Shown: positions 36,955-51,723 of the stretch, in pieces | Numbering within the stretch: the stretch's first letter is position 1 | Layout of the letters: each line of letters begins with the position of its first letter | Source: Tetragonia tetragonoides | Taxonomy: Eukaryota; Streptophyta; Magnoliopsida; Caryophyllales; Aizoaceae | Assembly: GCA_038025085.1 (NCBI GenBank) | Contig: CM076142.1 | Location: 6,856,501-6,920,500, forward strand | Direction: 5' to 3' | DNA: 64,000 bases | Translations under genes and position numbers: made by a program | Notes under the pieces: model-generated | Database searches by the model: none | What the model saw: the letters and a program-made list of their open reading frames with translations, nothing else | What the model was told of the DNA's origin: nothing

Positions 36955-37539
36955 ATGTTGAGCAATTGATCTTCAGCTTCATGAACTCGAGTAGAGCTTC
37001 TTGACCTTCGGCTAGAACTGTCATCTTGACTTCCATTTCCACGACTTGAAATGTTTCGAGAGGCCTATGAGTGATAACAAACGCACAACAGATTTCAATA
37101 ATCTCTTTACACTACTAGCTAATTCAACAAAAAGAGATAACAATAGAAAGAATTAATGAAGTAACCTCTAGTTTCAGTTTGTTCCTTGTTGCATGTATTC
37201 TTGTATATCCAAACTCATGGATCCTTGATAAACTCCAGTCTGGGGCCTGCACAGAGCACAGAAAGAGTTAAAAGGTTTTCAGATAATAACCTTGTGAGTG
37301 TTGTCTGCTTCTACTAATCGTGTTGCGTAACAAGGTTGTTGTGTTCTTACAGTGGGTGAGAATTCATCCAAACTGAAGCCTGCCATTCCAATAACAGCTT
37401 GAACAGGAGCAGTATAGTTAGTGTTATCATAAGTGTCGATCCCGTTCTGATCCTTCACAGGTTTGCCCTTGCATTGCCCTTGATAAATAGCACAAGTCCT
37501 CTCATAATTGTGCACATGCCCAAACATGACCAAATCAAC
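36955..37539 (-). pseudogene. Purple acid phosphatase exon fragment, possibly chimeric
   Basis: Exon A (37539-37351) reads VDLVMFGHVHNYERTC, with the metal-ligand HVH of purple acid phosphatases, and ends EFSPT at a GT donor. Exon B (37246-37166) reads APDWSLSRIHEFGYTRIHAT, the conserved C-terminal strand. A third GT-AG exon (37067 to about 36955) joins in phase and reads ASRNISSRGNGSQDD to a stop, but is not phosphatase-like. In another frame this exon reads MEVKMTVLAEGQEALLEF, which may be the tail of the CACTA's own transposase. The rest of the catalytic domain is missing, so the piece cannot be an enzyme. Retained introns show capture at the DNA level. Confidence 0.8.
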
Positions 37540-38279
37540 CTATAATAAGCATTTAACAATCAGCACATATCTTAATTTGGCATATATTTGCAGGTTGTAA
37601 CAAGGAAAAGGAACATTTATGATAGACCTTATTTTTGAGTAGCAATGGCTCCACAGAACCAACAAACAAACATGAATGACAGATTCTGCACAAATTAGAA
37701 AAACATGAGTAACAATATAATATCATGAACACTCACAGATTCTAGCCATTCGGAAGAAGATTAATGGCATATCCATACCTTTCCCTTACTCAAGCACCAA
37801 TAAGCAACTAAGTCTATGGTAAAAAAAAAAAAAAAAAACATGAACATGGGAGTTCAACATGTATTATAACAGAAGCAGGAATAACTTCCACATGGCTTCT
37901 ATTAGCAAGGGTGGCTTCTCACTCTAACTTCTTTCCCTGACTTCTCATATTATTCCAAACTATACACCAGCAAGAAAGAAGCTTAAATAGGCCAAAATCC
38001 GATCTGATGTCAGGCAGTATAACAATCCAAAAAAAAACCAGCTTGAACAGTTACCCAAAGTTTTAGTGAAACTTGAAGGAAAACATCTCTAACTTGAGAA
38101 ATTTCACCAAAAATTAGTTAAACTTACCTTGTTGTTGGATTTTCCTTTCTTGACCAAGCCACAATCTTTGACTTGAGAGCCCATCCGCAGCTAGGGTTTC
38201 ATGAACAAACAGAAAGCAACCCAATTAGATAAATTGAGAACTGAAACTAACCAAACAAACCCACAGGCCAAGTGCAAAA

Positions 38280-38650
38280 TTTGATAACTTTGAGCACAGA
38301 ACTAGAGTCGTAGACCCCCCCAAAAAAAAAATGGAGCAATAAGCTCACTAGAACACAACGAAACCAAACCAAACCCACAGAACACAATTGAAACCAAACC
38401 AAACTGACATGCCGAATTTGCAAATTTCGACAACTTTGAGCACAAGACAAGAGTCGTAGACCCAAAAAGAAAAAAGAGAGACAATAGGCTCACAGAACAC
38501 AACAAAACCAAGCCAAACTCATGATTCCAAACAACTTTGAGCACAGGACAAGAGTCTTAGAACCAAAAAAAAAAAAAAAAAAATAGGAAGCAACAAGCTC
38601 ACAGGGCACAACTAAACCAAACCAAATCCACATAACACAACTGAAACCAT
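38280..38650. repeat. Tandem tract inside CACTA 1, unit about 105-145 bp
   Basis: The unit CAACTTTGAGCACAGxACxAGAGTCxTAGA, then an A-run, then AAGCTCACAGxxCACAACxxAACC, occurs about three times (near 38287, 38430 and 38534). Unit length varies with the A-run and the spacer. Confidence 0.7.
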
Positions 38651-39381
38651 GTAAGCTTTCAGATTACAAGGTACAACCTCAAATAAGAAGCCAGAAGACT
38701 TTAATCATTTTAGCCTAAGCATTTAAGTTTGATACGAGCCTAAAATTCGACAATTGCGATTCTGATATGGATCTAAAATCCAGAGCAAATTAGAAATCAA
38801 AGGGTAAAAAATTAGACAGGTTATAGAAAGGAATTTGCCTAAAAGATCGCACAAGATGCACAAACACACACAACAACAGCACCAATAGATACAACAACAG
38901 TAGGGGAGCAAATAACAACAATGTGTAGCAACATTAACAGGCAACCAACAACAATGCTAGCTGCAACAAGCACCAACAGCACTTAAATCCAACAAAACCA
39001 GCAACACTTACATTCAAAAGCAAGCACCATTGTTACCTAGTGTATCCCAAACAACATCCCAAGCCAGTACCTGCAGATGTAAGCATTGACCTTTAAAGAG
39101 CATTATTCAAGAGCACTTGCAATAACACTTGCAACAACACTTGCAAAGTTGAAATGCAGTATGCAAATAACACAAAACCCAAGTGGGCAAAATGTTCTTT
39201 TCATGACTAATAAAATAAAAAATTTTGAATTTTGTCACGGTTAAAAGCGTGGTAGACTCCGCTTTTTTTGCCACGGTTTTTTTTCCACGGTTAAAAGCGT
39301 GGTAGACTCCGCTTTTTTTTCCACGGTTTTGAAAGTGTGTCTAAATAAGCGTGTCTAATACCTGGAATTGTAGTAGTGTTA

Positions 39382-39854
39382 TATATATAGAAAAAATTGG
39401 ATAAACCTCGAGTGTATGCAATAGTCAGCAAACCACACAAGCCAACAATACAAATCTTATGGACAAATTCAACAAAGAAGACTTTTAGTGAGATTTGATG
39501 TTGGATTCTTTCATCCCAGTGTTGGGAGTGTATAAGTGTATTCTGTATTTGTATCAATTATTATGCTTCCTATAGACCAGAAAACACAAATATCTTCTAC
39601 AATAATAATACGTATAAAACATATTGTATATGAATGGATGAGATTACAGCTGCAAATTGTGAAGTTTCATGGACAAGCTTGTTTAGGCCAAATTTTGTCA
39701 TATATTCATGATAAGTCAAAGGTAGATCGTAGACATCATAGCTACCCATTGCATTATGGGTTGATTTTTTGAACAAGCATAGAAGAATTTGCACAAAAAC
39801 TTGTATACGGTTTGGCTATAACTTTTGATGAAACGATGATTACTTTTTAGTAAA
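39382..39854. other. Intergenic, nothing recognised
   Basis: Continues the AATATGCCAGCTTTATATATATAG repeat interrupted by CACTA 1. No gene supported. Confidence 0.5.
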
Positions 39855-39855
39855 A

Positions 39856-41976
<2,121 letters not shown>

Positions 41977-42527
41977 CTCATCAAAATAAATGACCCCTAC
42001 ATTTTCACGTATTGACCTCTTTATTATTTTGAGTTTGTCCCCACAAAACATGTTCCTATTATTATTACTAACAATTTTACATAAGAAAGGCGCCAAGCTA
42101 TCACAAAAAAGAAAAGAAACACCAATTAAAATAGTGGGAGTTTGCTTGATGATAATTTCTAGGACAATCACCATCACTACAATAAGAATGGCTGTTCTCC
42201 ACGGTGAAATGCGGGCCTTTCCACGCTACTAAGCGTGGCAAAAACATTTTGCCACGGTTGGAAAAAGCGTGGCAAAAAGCTGGGTGGAATTTTTACCACA
42301 CTTTTTTGCCACGCTTGTTTCCACGATTTTTTCCGTGGATACATTCAAGTTTGCCACGCTTACCAGCGTAATAATATGTGCAGAAATCTTTCCTGCAATT
42401 TTAAGCGGGAAATATATTTTAATGGTTTTGAGCGGTAAAATAATTTCCCGGGAAGACTTTGCCACGCTTTTCACCGTGACTTTTTTTTGGGAGGAGTTGT
42501 GACAAATTATATTCAAAAATAAAACGG

Positions 42528-42622
42528 ACATTTATTATCAACAATATAAAAAGTTCCAACAAAATACATTTATTATCAACAATATAAAAAGTTCCAACAA
42601 AATACATTTATTATCAACAACT
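42528..42622. repeat. 38-bp tandem repeat, 2.5 copies, in CACTA 2
   Basis: The unit ACATTTATTATCAACAATAT, continuing AAAAAGTTCCAACAAAAT, repeats head to tail almost without change, just inside the CACTA left terminal region. Confidence 0.9.
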
Positions 42623-44029
42623 ACAAATGGGAGTTCTGGTACATTTTCCAATCCATTCTTAATTAACATTAATTACTAATTAACTACAAAAAATAGGATG
42701 ATTTTATAAGCATAGAGTGTGTATACTTCACCAGAAACAACTCCTGCCCAACTTCGACAATTAACTACAAAAAATGACAAAGGTACACCACTTAGAAAAT
42801 CTTCTAGGTGACCTCTTAAACTCTGAAAAGTGCAAATAACCTCCAGCCAAGATCAGTGAGACGCCAAGCATATTCGATCTCAAATGTCCAACTCCATCAT
42901 TCAAAGAGAGAAAGTAGTATGAATTGCTGCAACAGAAATATCATGAGTTAGTAGGAAACCATGAGCTCATGAATGACATTATATTACAAAATCAAACACT
43001 GATCACTACTCATAGGGATAGAAACAGTCGCTACAAGTAACAATGCATATTTGTTGTTTTGTAGAAGCTTGTTCAAGTGTTAGACCAAAGTGGTGAGCAA
43101 GTACTAGAGCAATTCATACATAATAAAATATAGTACTGATCCATATTCTACCAAAAACCTGACTGCAAATAGCTTACATGACAACTTGTTCACTGTAAAC
43201 AAGTTCAAATAATAAAAAGGAAAAAGAAGATGAAGCTTGGAATGCATGCTAATTAAGGCCAAACAACCCATACAATGAATTTAGCTACAATCATTCATTG
43301 AATACTTGGAAATACCACAGTTCCATATCGCATTCGTATTAATACAGCAGAACATCAACACTTAATAGTAGCAAGATAATGAAATAAACCACATGGGGTA
43401 TACAAGAAGAATGCAATTTCAAAACTAACAATGAAAGAGAACCCACAAAGCTAAGCAGTTATATATGAATATAATACCCTGTTGTTTTTGGCAGTTGAAG
43501 AAATTACCTTCATAGAGGGGCTTATGAAACAACTTGTCAATATCTCATCAGAAACAACTGAATATGGAGGATAAAAATAAATAAATAAAACTGAGTTAAG
43601 CATATGCAGAAACATTATCAATTGGTTGCTCTATTCTTTCAGTTTCCCAAATAGAAAGACTCACCTTGAAAGAGAACAAACTCATGTGGCATTGATGCGA
43701 ATAATCCCAATTATGGTAGAACAACTCAATTTTGGGGCTAGTCAATCATCATTAGCTAAAGCTCTTGGATGGGTTTAAAAAAAAATCAGGAACAAGTATT
43801 TTGGAGTTGGATGGTTTCACAAAAACCAAACCAATGCAAATCTCAAAAATAGTCAAACAAAAAAAACCAAAACCACAACAGCCACGAAGATGATGAGCTA
43901 GAGAAAGAGACAACACTTAAAGATTAATTACCATACACAATCAGATATAAAACATCAGAAACTAAGCACCCACTAGATCTGGAAACAAATCAAGAACTCG
44001 CTAGAAGACTGATGGCCTAATGAACTGGA

Positions 44030-44470
44030 AACCAACTTACAGATGCATTTTAACCAAAAAAATCAAAAGAACAAGTGACTATAATCCGCAGACAACTAAA
44101 AAAACGAATTGAAAGACAGAAAAGTTACTAGATCTACCTCGATGGAGAGATGGTACCTTCAATTTTGAATTGGTATGTCGAGAACCCTTCAATTTGAACT
44201 GACAACAAAAATCATGAACTTGGCCTCAACTTACAGATGCAATTTAACAACAACAAGAACAACAAAATCAGAAAAGTGACTATCAGCAAGCAACTGAAAA
44301 AACATACGAATAGAAGATGAGAAAAGTTACTAGATCTGCTGTTCGGCTAGAACTGTCATCTTGACTTTCATTTCCTGGATAAGCTATCCCTTAGGGCAGG
44401 TGAACGTAATATTACACCCAATAGGGCAGGTGAACGTAAACCGTTCAGTACTTCCTGGATAAGCTATCTC
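44030..44470. repeat. Imperfect direct repeats inside CACTA 2
   Basis: CAACTTACAGATGC..TTTAAC, GTGACTAT and AAAAGTTACTAGATCT recur in the same order at about 44034-44136 and 44230-44338. Next to them AGGGCAGGTGAACGTAA and TTCCTGGATAAGCTATC each occur twice (44393/44423 and 44371/44453). No coding content. Confidence 0.7.
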
Positions 44471-46431
44471 AGTGCAATAGCAGTTCAAGTTACGAATTTG
44501 ACTTATGTATAAGCAAACCACGAACCGGTACAATAGCATAACTGAAAGTGCCGTCGAACGTACAGAGGTATTACAACAAATGAAATGTATGGACATCTGA
44601 TTGGTTTCTACTTTTTTCTATCAATTTATACAGAAAGAGTCAAAGTAACTTCTGAAAGAGTTTATGTATATAGGACTTACTCAAGCAATAATAAAAAGCC
44701 TCTTAACAACGTTCAAAGAGGATTATGCCCCCAAGGTAAACATATTAGCAGTGCACTATTATCATAAAGCAGAGAATATTATATACTTGTACCAATTCAA
44801 TAAACTTTTGGAGTGCTCCTAGGAGAAGAATCAGGTGAAGAAGAGAGGCTACTAAAATTAGCAAAGGGATAAAATTCAAGCAAGACATTGAGCACATCAG
44901 ACACAGAATAAAAGAATCATCTCTCATGATGTACACAATAAAACATTGCAGGAAGAAAACCAACTTATTGAGCACATAAGACACAGAACAAAAGAACCTC
45001 CACAAACTTGACTTTTTTTTGTGTGGAAAATGATGATTTTATTAAATTATTAAAAGGGTGCTTCTTCACAAAAAAATAAAAATGCAATGTGACACTCTTC
45101 TGAAATCAACAACTCACATGTGCAGGGTTGAAATTTCCACAGCATTGGAGAAATAATGAAGTAAGTTTAACTAATAACATCTCAAATGAAGTTTCAAAAG
45201 GGGAAAAAATCAAAGGAAGAAAAAGAAAAAGAAAAAAAAAGCTCACATAGCAAAATTCCACTTTCTATAACGGAATTTAGCAGCTCAACCTACTGCACTG
45301 AATGAGCTAATTTAGAGCAATAATCTACTTTCTTTTACAGAAATATAATTGATCTAATTTAGCCAAAATGGGCGGATGAGCTTCACCCAAATATTTCTCA
45401 ACAACCCACTCGTTCACTTCACAACAGTAAAATCCAAATGAAAGGGTATAACACAGCATATAGCAAGACCACAACCCATAAATTTCAGATCTAAAATCAC
45501 TTAGTTTAGCAGTCCTAATCGCAATTTCACACAAATAAAAACCAATAACTTGAAACAAGCAACAACAAACAATCAAATAAAACCCAGATTTCGAACAAGC
45601 AACATACAACAAACAATTAAACAAAATCCAGAAATTACCTTAGATCGTGAAATTACTCGCACAGAAAAGAACTAGAACGACTCAACAAGCCCAAACCGAG
45701 ATCCTCGTGTTACCTTGCCCAGATTTGCAAGCTTTCGAACACGCAATGACCACAAACCCTAGAAATTTCACATGATTCAGTTTCGCCCAAATCGATTTCA
45801 ACTGTGGCAGCTTCAATGGAGTAGCTTCGATGGAGTAACAGGCGGGGAACATTCATCAGATCTGCTCGTTGGCGAAAATGGAGAAGCGATGAGAAACCGA
45901 GGGTCAGAGACATGCGAACGGAGATGGAGAATCAGGAGAAGAGAGAGAGAGATGGTCAGACTTTAGGAATAGAATTAAACCCTAATTCTGAAACAAACAA
46001 TAATAAAATCACAATCAAAGCCCAAATAACCGTTTGGATCAGAAAAGTTGAACAAAACATACCTTAAGGACTTGAAGGAGAGGCCATGGAAGATTTGAAG
46101 TGAAGTGAGAGGTGGAGAAAAAGAACAACTGAAGGAGAGAGGAAGATGAAACGTGTTTTGGGTTTGGGACCTAGGTTTTAGTTTTGTTTAGTTTAATTAT
46201 TTTTTTTTTTTTTAAATTAAGCGCTATACAAGCGCGCGCGGGCCCTAAATAAAAATTTCTGAATTTTGCTCCTGCTCTTATTTGTCACGGTCCAAAACGT
46301 GTTTAAGTTTTTTTTTTTTGCCACGCTTTTTTTTCCACGGTTAAAAGCGTGGTAGACTCCGCTTTTTTTTCCACGGTTTTAAAAGTATGTCTAAATAAGC
46401 GTGTCTAATGCCTAGAATTGTAGTAGTGCAT

Positions 46432-46867
46432 GGAAAACCCTCGAAATGCTGCTCATAAGATTTTGAGTCTTATATTGGAACTTTCGATAAGCCGTACAGA
46501 ACAAGATGACAGGGAAAATAACTCGATTAATTGACAGCATGGACAAAATAAGGAACATATAATTGTAAGAAAATGTTGAACATGGTTGTTTCCTCTGTTG
46601 TTTCTACTCTGTGTTGGATAATTAAAAATGGTTATGACTTGTGACTTTGTGAGTGGGGTTTCTTTTCGTTCTGCTTTGAATAGGACAATTGGCTGTGTCT
46701 GCTTGTCCATTAACATCTCAAGAATGTCAGTGGCCGCAAGTGGCCATTGTTTAAATTTTTATTGTAAGCTCCCTCTAGTGTTTTTCTGAATATGAAGATC
46801 GTCTCGTTTAAGCATGGGTATAGTGTATGTACATTTGAAGTATTCTTTAGCTTATTATAGGAATAGA
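46432..46867. other. Intergenic, nothing recognised
   Basis: No gene or element ends seen between CACTA 2 and the satellite array. Confidence 0.5.
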
Positions 46868-48385
46868 GTGAATACTTAGTAATTTAGTATGAAATGGCCT
46901 TTGACCTCTTTTATCCGGTTCTTAATAGACCTGGACAGACGTTTTATAGGACACTGGTATAAGAGTCGGAACACCAAAGGTATGAGTGACATCGAAATTC
47001 GGGGACACCAAGGATACTCTAGAGTCATGATAGACCCCCCGGAAAAGTTTGGGCGGAAATGACATCTGAGCACCTGGAAGCCAAAAACGAAGGCTATAAT
47101 AATCCACGTTTTTTTTTCTTCTAAGAGGCCCCGAAAAGATGGTGGATATTTTCGCACCACGTTGCACGGAACACCCTTATGGGACATGGGAGACCCTCAA
47201 GCTCGCTTATTCGGTCCCTGATAGACTTAGACAGACGTTTTACGGGACAATGGTGTAAGAGCTGAAATACCAAAGGCATAGGCGTTATTGTACTACGGGG
47301 ATCCGTATGTCTCTCCCAGGGCACCGAGGGTCCTCTAGAGTCCTGATAGACCAGCGGGAGAAGTTTGGGCAAAAATGACTCCCAGGCCCCTAAAAGCCGA
47401 AAACGAAGGCCATAATCCACGTTTTTTTGGGTTTCTGGGAGGCCCTGAAACGAAGGTGAATATTTTTGCACCACGTCGCATGAAACACCCTATGGGACAT
47501 GGGAGGCCCCCAAGCTCGCTTATCCGGTCCTTGATTGGCTTGGACGGGCGTTTTACGGGACAATGGTATAAGAGCCGAAATACCAAAGGCATGGGTGTTA
47601 TTGAATTACGGGGATCCGTATGTATTTCCCAAGGCACCGAGGGTCCTCTAGAGTCCTGATAGACCCGCGGGAGAAGTTTGGGCAAAAATGACTCCCAAGC
47701 CCCGGAAAGCCGAAAACAAAGGCTATAATCCACATTTTTTGGGCTTCCGGGAGGCCTTGAAACAAAGCTGAATATTTTCGCACCACGTCGCACGGAACAC
47801 CCCTATGGGACATGGGAGGCCCTCAAGCTCGCTTATCCGATCCCTGATAGGCTTGGACGAGCGTTTTACGGGACAACGGTATAACAGCCGAAATACCAAA
47901 AGCATGGGTGTTATTGAAGTATGGGGATCTGTATGTCTTTCCGGGGGCACCCAACGGTCCTCTAGAGTCCCGATAGACCCCCAGGAGAAGTTTGGGAAAA
48001 AATGACTCCTAGGGCTCGAAAGCCGAAAACGAAGGCTATAATCCACGTTTTTTGGGCTTCCGCGAGGCCCCGAAACAAAGGTGGATATTTTCGCCCCACA
48101 TAGTACGAAACACCTCTAGGGGAAATGGAAGGCCCACAACTCGCTTATCCGGTCTCTGATAGGCTTGGAAGGGCGTTTTATGAGACACTGGTGTAAGAGT
48201 CGAAACAACAAAGGCATGGGTGATATCAATGTCTGGAGATCCAGATAATCCTCCCGGGGCATCGAGGTTCCTCTAAGGTCATAATAGACCCCCGAAAAAG
48301 TTTGGGCAAAATGACACTCGAATCCCGAAAAGGGGAAAACAAAAATGTGAATTATAGCCTTCGTATTTCCGAAAACGAAGAGAGT
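46868..48385 (-). repeat. Satellite array 1, about 313-bp unit, nearly five copies
   Basis: Landmark CGTTTTAxGGGACA occurs at 46940, 47236, 47549, 47862 and 48174, spacing about 296, 313, 313 and 312 bp. Each unit has TCGCACGGAACACCCCTATG, then GACATGGGAGGCCCTCAAGC, and AAACGAAGGCTATAATCCAC. Long open frames cross it on the minus strand, but the unit is not a multiple of three and nothing resembles a known protein. It is given minus orientation relative to array 2. Confidence 0.92.
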
Positions 48386-49990
48386 AGATGATAAGTTTAT
48401 TTAGGTATCACGAAAAAAAAAATGAAATTATAATCTCATTTAACCCCATTAAAACTCAATTAATTTTTTTCCCCTCTCATTCTATGAATTATCTGCAGTC
48501 TAAAGTTTCTTTTCCAATCCTCATGTTAGAGATAATTAATTTACCCTACTATAAGCTAGTAGCCTATTAGGGTAAATAATAGATTTCTTTTGACAAACAT
48601 TGTTACAACGCAGATGTGTTTCTACTTGGTTAGTTTAGTTTAGTTGTTTATTTATTTTTATTTATTTTTTTTAAGGAGTTGGTTGTTTTTTTATTGGAAT
48701 GCAGTTGGTTGGTTTTTTTTGGTTAGTTATAAAATTAGATAAATGATCGCTTTTGCAAAAAAAAAAAAAAAAAAAAACCAAAAAAAAGATGTAATAGTAC
48801 ACTTGATAATAAAAGAGTAAAAACATAAAATAAAAGATGGTACTAGAATACTATGTACAAAGAGACAAGCAAATAGGTTTACTCATATTGTAGGCACACA
48901 TTAAAATCAAGCATTTTCATACGATTGGATTGAAATTGCTTTGAAATTTCAAAGATAAGCAATAGAGATAAGTTATTGAAGAATACTTATATATGAGCTT
49001 TTATTACTGAGAAGGGTATGAAAATTGAGGAAACATGTGATGGTACAGTGAGGAATCTGGCAGCGATTAAATTATGCGATATCATTTGTCCGAGCGGAAG
49101 TGATTATTAAATGGGAGTCGATGGCGCAGACAAACGAGTCAGCCCCTACACGGTTCCCTGCGTCTTGGGACCCCTCATCTAGAATACAAATTCCTCACGT
49201 GTTACCTCTTTTGCTCAACATCTTTAATGGAGGATTGTCTTGGACATAATCTTTATTGTTGATCATCACGAAATTTGGTATGGGCCTCTCATAACAATAT
49301 AATGTCATACCGACGTTATATTTGTATATAGAGACTTATTGATTTATCATTGTATTTATTTACAAACGGAGTACAATAAAAAATCAAACATAGACACTTA
49401 GAAATTGAGCCAAATTCTATATCTGTACTTCTCGGTTTAAGGGTGCGTTGTTTTCGGCCGAACTAAGTTGAGTTGTATTGAATCAAAAGGGAGTCAAATG
49501 AATCGATGAAAGAGTAATACAATTAAATTAAACTGAACTGAAATTAATGTCACTAAAGTAAATTTCAATTGATTGAACATGACTAATAAGGCCCTCCTAA
49601 TCTGTCCTAATCTTTCTACACTCTTTCAAATACTTGACAAATGGCATTGGCATTTGGCGAGTCTCCAGTGTCCAGTCTCGTGCCCTGTTCAGTGCTGAGC
49701 TACCGCTAGTCTCACGTGGGGCTTATTAGTCACATACTCACAGCTAGCAGGGAACTGCGATAAAGAGCCAAATTAAGTGGGATGCTTTGAAACTGGTACC
49801 CCGGTCCTTTTGGGATCACCGATATGGGATTCTGCTCCCCAACATCCAAGTTCTTTTCAATTTCGGGTATTTCAATACGTAGGCATTAGTGCATTACGAA
49901 TTGGTGGAAGTTTCTACTCCACTTTAATTCTTTCTTTTGAGGGGGGTGGATATTTCGTTCCAGAGAACATTGAGTGCGTTCTTTTCCACC
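48386..49990. other. Intergenic, nothing recognised
   Basis: AT-rich with an A-run at about 48758-48777. A MITE-like end (GGGTGCGTTGTTTTCGGCCG, about 49441) is present, but I could not find its partner. No gene supported. Confidence 0.45.
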
Positions 49991-49994
49991 TATT

Positions 49995-50250
49995 TTCACT
50001 GATTCTTATTTATTGAGTAATGTGTTTTTAGTGATTTTCACTAATTGAGTAAGGTCTTGTCACTGATTTTCACTAATTAGGTAAGGTCATGCTATCGATT
50101 CTCACTGATTCAATAAGGTCCTGCCACTGATTCTGTGAGTAGAAATGTGGGTCCTGCCACTGATTGAATAAGGTGTTGCCAGTGATTCTCACTAATTGAG
50201 TAAGATCTTGCCTTATCACTTATTTCCACTGATTGGGTAAGGTTCAATAA
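49995..50250. repeat. Degenerate tandem tract, TTCACTGATTGAGTAAGGTC-type unit
   Basis: Six or seven imperfect copies of roughly 35-40 bp containing CACTGATT or CACTAATT, then GAGTAAGGT or GGTAAGGTC, then TTGCCACTGATT. Non-coding. Confidence 0.75.
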
Positions 50251-50657
50251 GTGGAAAAGAACACACCCATATTAAACTGTTTTTTCTTGACTTGTTATGA
50301 TTATACACACGTAGACCATTAAAATCAACAGCTACAGAAGTACAGAACTGTGCTATGAAAGTCATATAATTCAATTCACCAGTTTGAGCTCAAAGCTATT
50401 GGACCTGTTCGACAATAATTAATTGTAGTCCTCTGGTTGTTTCATTAGTTTCAACTATTTTAATTAGCTAGCCCAAAAATTGGTTGCGAAACACACTTAC
50501 CGTCACACTCTAACAGTTGTGGTGTCCAAAATGACATCAAAAGTTCTGGACGGACCTCCTCTCTAAGGCAAAACGTTTGTTGAACTTGAACACACCTTTT
50601 CCTTTTGAGTTTTGACCATTTTGATCTAGTGCATGGGGGCACCAAACCATGAGTTGT
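50251..50657. other. Intergenic, nothing recognised
   Basis: AT-rich, no gene supported; the short minus frame at 50460-50645 has no domain. Confidence 0.5.
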
Positions 50658-50672
50658 AAATTATCTACAAGT

Positions 50673-50953
50673 ATCAACCAGGGTGGTGGTCTAGTGATTC
50701 CAAACTTACTCCTAAGTGGTTTGGTAAGGCAAGGTCATGGGTTCGAATCCCCATTTCCCCCATGCCTTGTATCTGCTGGCTTCTAGGAACTATACTAGCC
50801 CTTTATTGGTGCTACATTGACGGGGCCAGTGCTTGCGGTGGTTGTTCAGCTAATATGATATATTCGCTATTGAACACGAGAGTCCGAACATGATGTAGCG
50901 AGGGTGCCTCGGTCGCCATTCACTTGCACCCTCTTTTTTAACTAGAAAAAAAA
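50673..50953 (+). mobile_element. SINE with 15-bp target duplication
   Basis: The head carries an A-box-like TGGTGGTCTAGTGATTC and a B box GGTTCGAATCCCC about 45 bp later, the RNA polymerase III promoter of a tRNA-derived SINE. The body ends in an A-tail (50946-50956). The flanking duplication AAATTATCTACAAGT is perfect (50658-50672 and 50954-50968). Confidence 0.9.
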
Positions 50954-50968
50954 AAATTATCTACAAGT

Positions 50969-51723
50969 TATGATGAGAAAAGTGGATGAAAACTTAATTA
51001 CATTATTTGCTGGTAGGTCAGGGAATGTATGGGTTTGCGACAAACAGAGACCCCATCATGAAAATCATTTATAATATGCTTTGAGACATTATAGTAGTAC
51101 TATATTACTCATGATGGCCATTCCACATTATGTGCATCTAGTGTGACACTTCCAACTTAGGTTCACATCACGCCTTTCTCATTTTGACATTTCTTGAAAG
51201 AGGGAAACACTCACAAATGAACACAAATTAAAGCTTCCTTAATTCAAATGGAGACATTCAACATAGGTTTTGCTAGCTTTTCTAATAGGGTTTCGAATTT
51301 GAAGTTGGATGATCACTTTTCCAACCTTTTTTATGAACCTTTTTCACTTTTATTTAACTTTGTTCCAATAATGGACACCAAACATAAATACTTATTTGAA
51401 ATTGTGTGTCGAAATACAAATCAACTAGTTTAGAGTATGTTCGGGGTGATTGTGAGTTGCAAGTTTTGATTTTTAATATAGGGCGTAGTGGCAAATGAGA
51501 TGTATAAGGGTAACATTGACATACATAAAAATCGATTTTTGACTGCTCCGACGTGTATAGGCGAGTGACTCCTTTATGAGAGTCGAGGTCGATGTTTACG
51601 GGGACGCCAAACATTATTCTTTTGAAAAGAATGGAAATAAAATGACAGAAAACATAATTCCAAAAGCATCTCAAATTGGGGGCAATGAATAACAAGACGT
51701 GACGAAGTACAAGAATTTCCAAA
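50969..51723. other. Intergenic, nothing recognised
   Basis: Short frames at 51248-51433 and 51354-51734 overlap on opposite strands and carry no domain. Part of this is probably the 3' region of the coiled-coil gene. Confidence 0.45.

Larger units (their letters stand above)
36381..39378. mobile_element. CACTA transposon 1, 3.0 kb, with captured phosphatase exons
   Basis: It starts CACTACAACAAAAATGG and ends ATTGTAGTAGTG. The 3-bp target duplication is TTA (36378-36380 and 39379-39381). Both ends hold many subterminal copies of GCCACGCTT/AAGCGTGGC-type motifs, the usual transposase-binding repeats of CACTA elements. No full transposase is present. It carries purple acid phosphatase exons (37166-37539) and a short tandem tract (38280-38600). 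Confidence 0.92.
42175..46428. mobile_element. CACTA transposon 2, 4.3 kb, non-autonomous
   Basis: It starts CACTACAATAAGAATGGC and ends ATTGTAGTAGTG, flanked by the target duplication CAT (42172-42174 and 46429-46431). Its first 335 bp are almost the same as those of CACTA 1, including the GCCACGCTT-type subterminal motifs; its last 150 bp also match. The interior differs, except for a shared piece (GCTAGAACTGTCATCTTGAC, near 44348; near 37012 in CACTA 1). No convincing gene inside; short frames at 45325-45624 and 45710-45913 have no domain I recognise. Confidence 0.92.

Noticed and set aside
45710..45966. Opposed small frames in CACTA 2
   Set aside because: They overlap on both strands, have no known domain, and could at most be remnants of captured sequence.
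47121..47813. Long overlapping open frames (up to 152 codons) on the minus strand
   Set aside because: They run across the 313-bp satellite units, repeat the same strings in different frames and match no protein family; the unit length is not a multiple of three.
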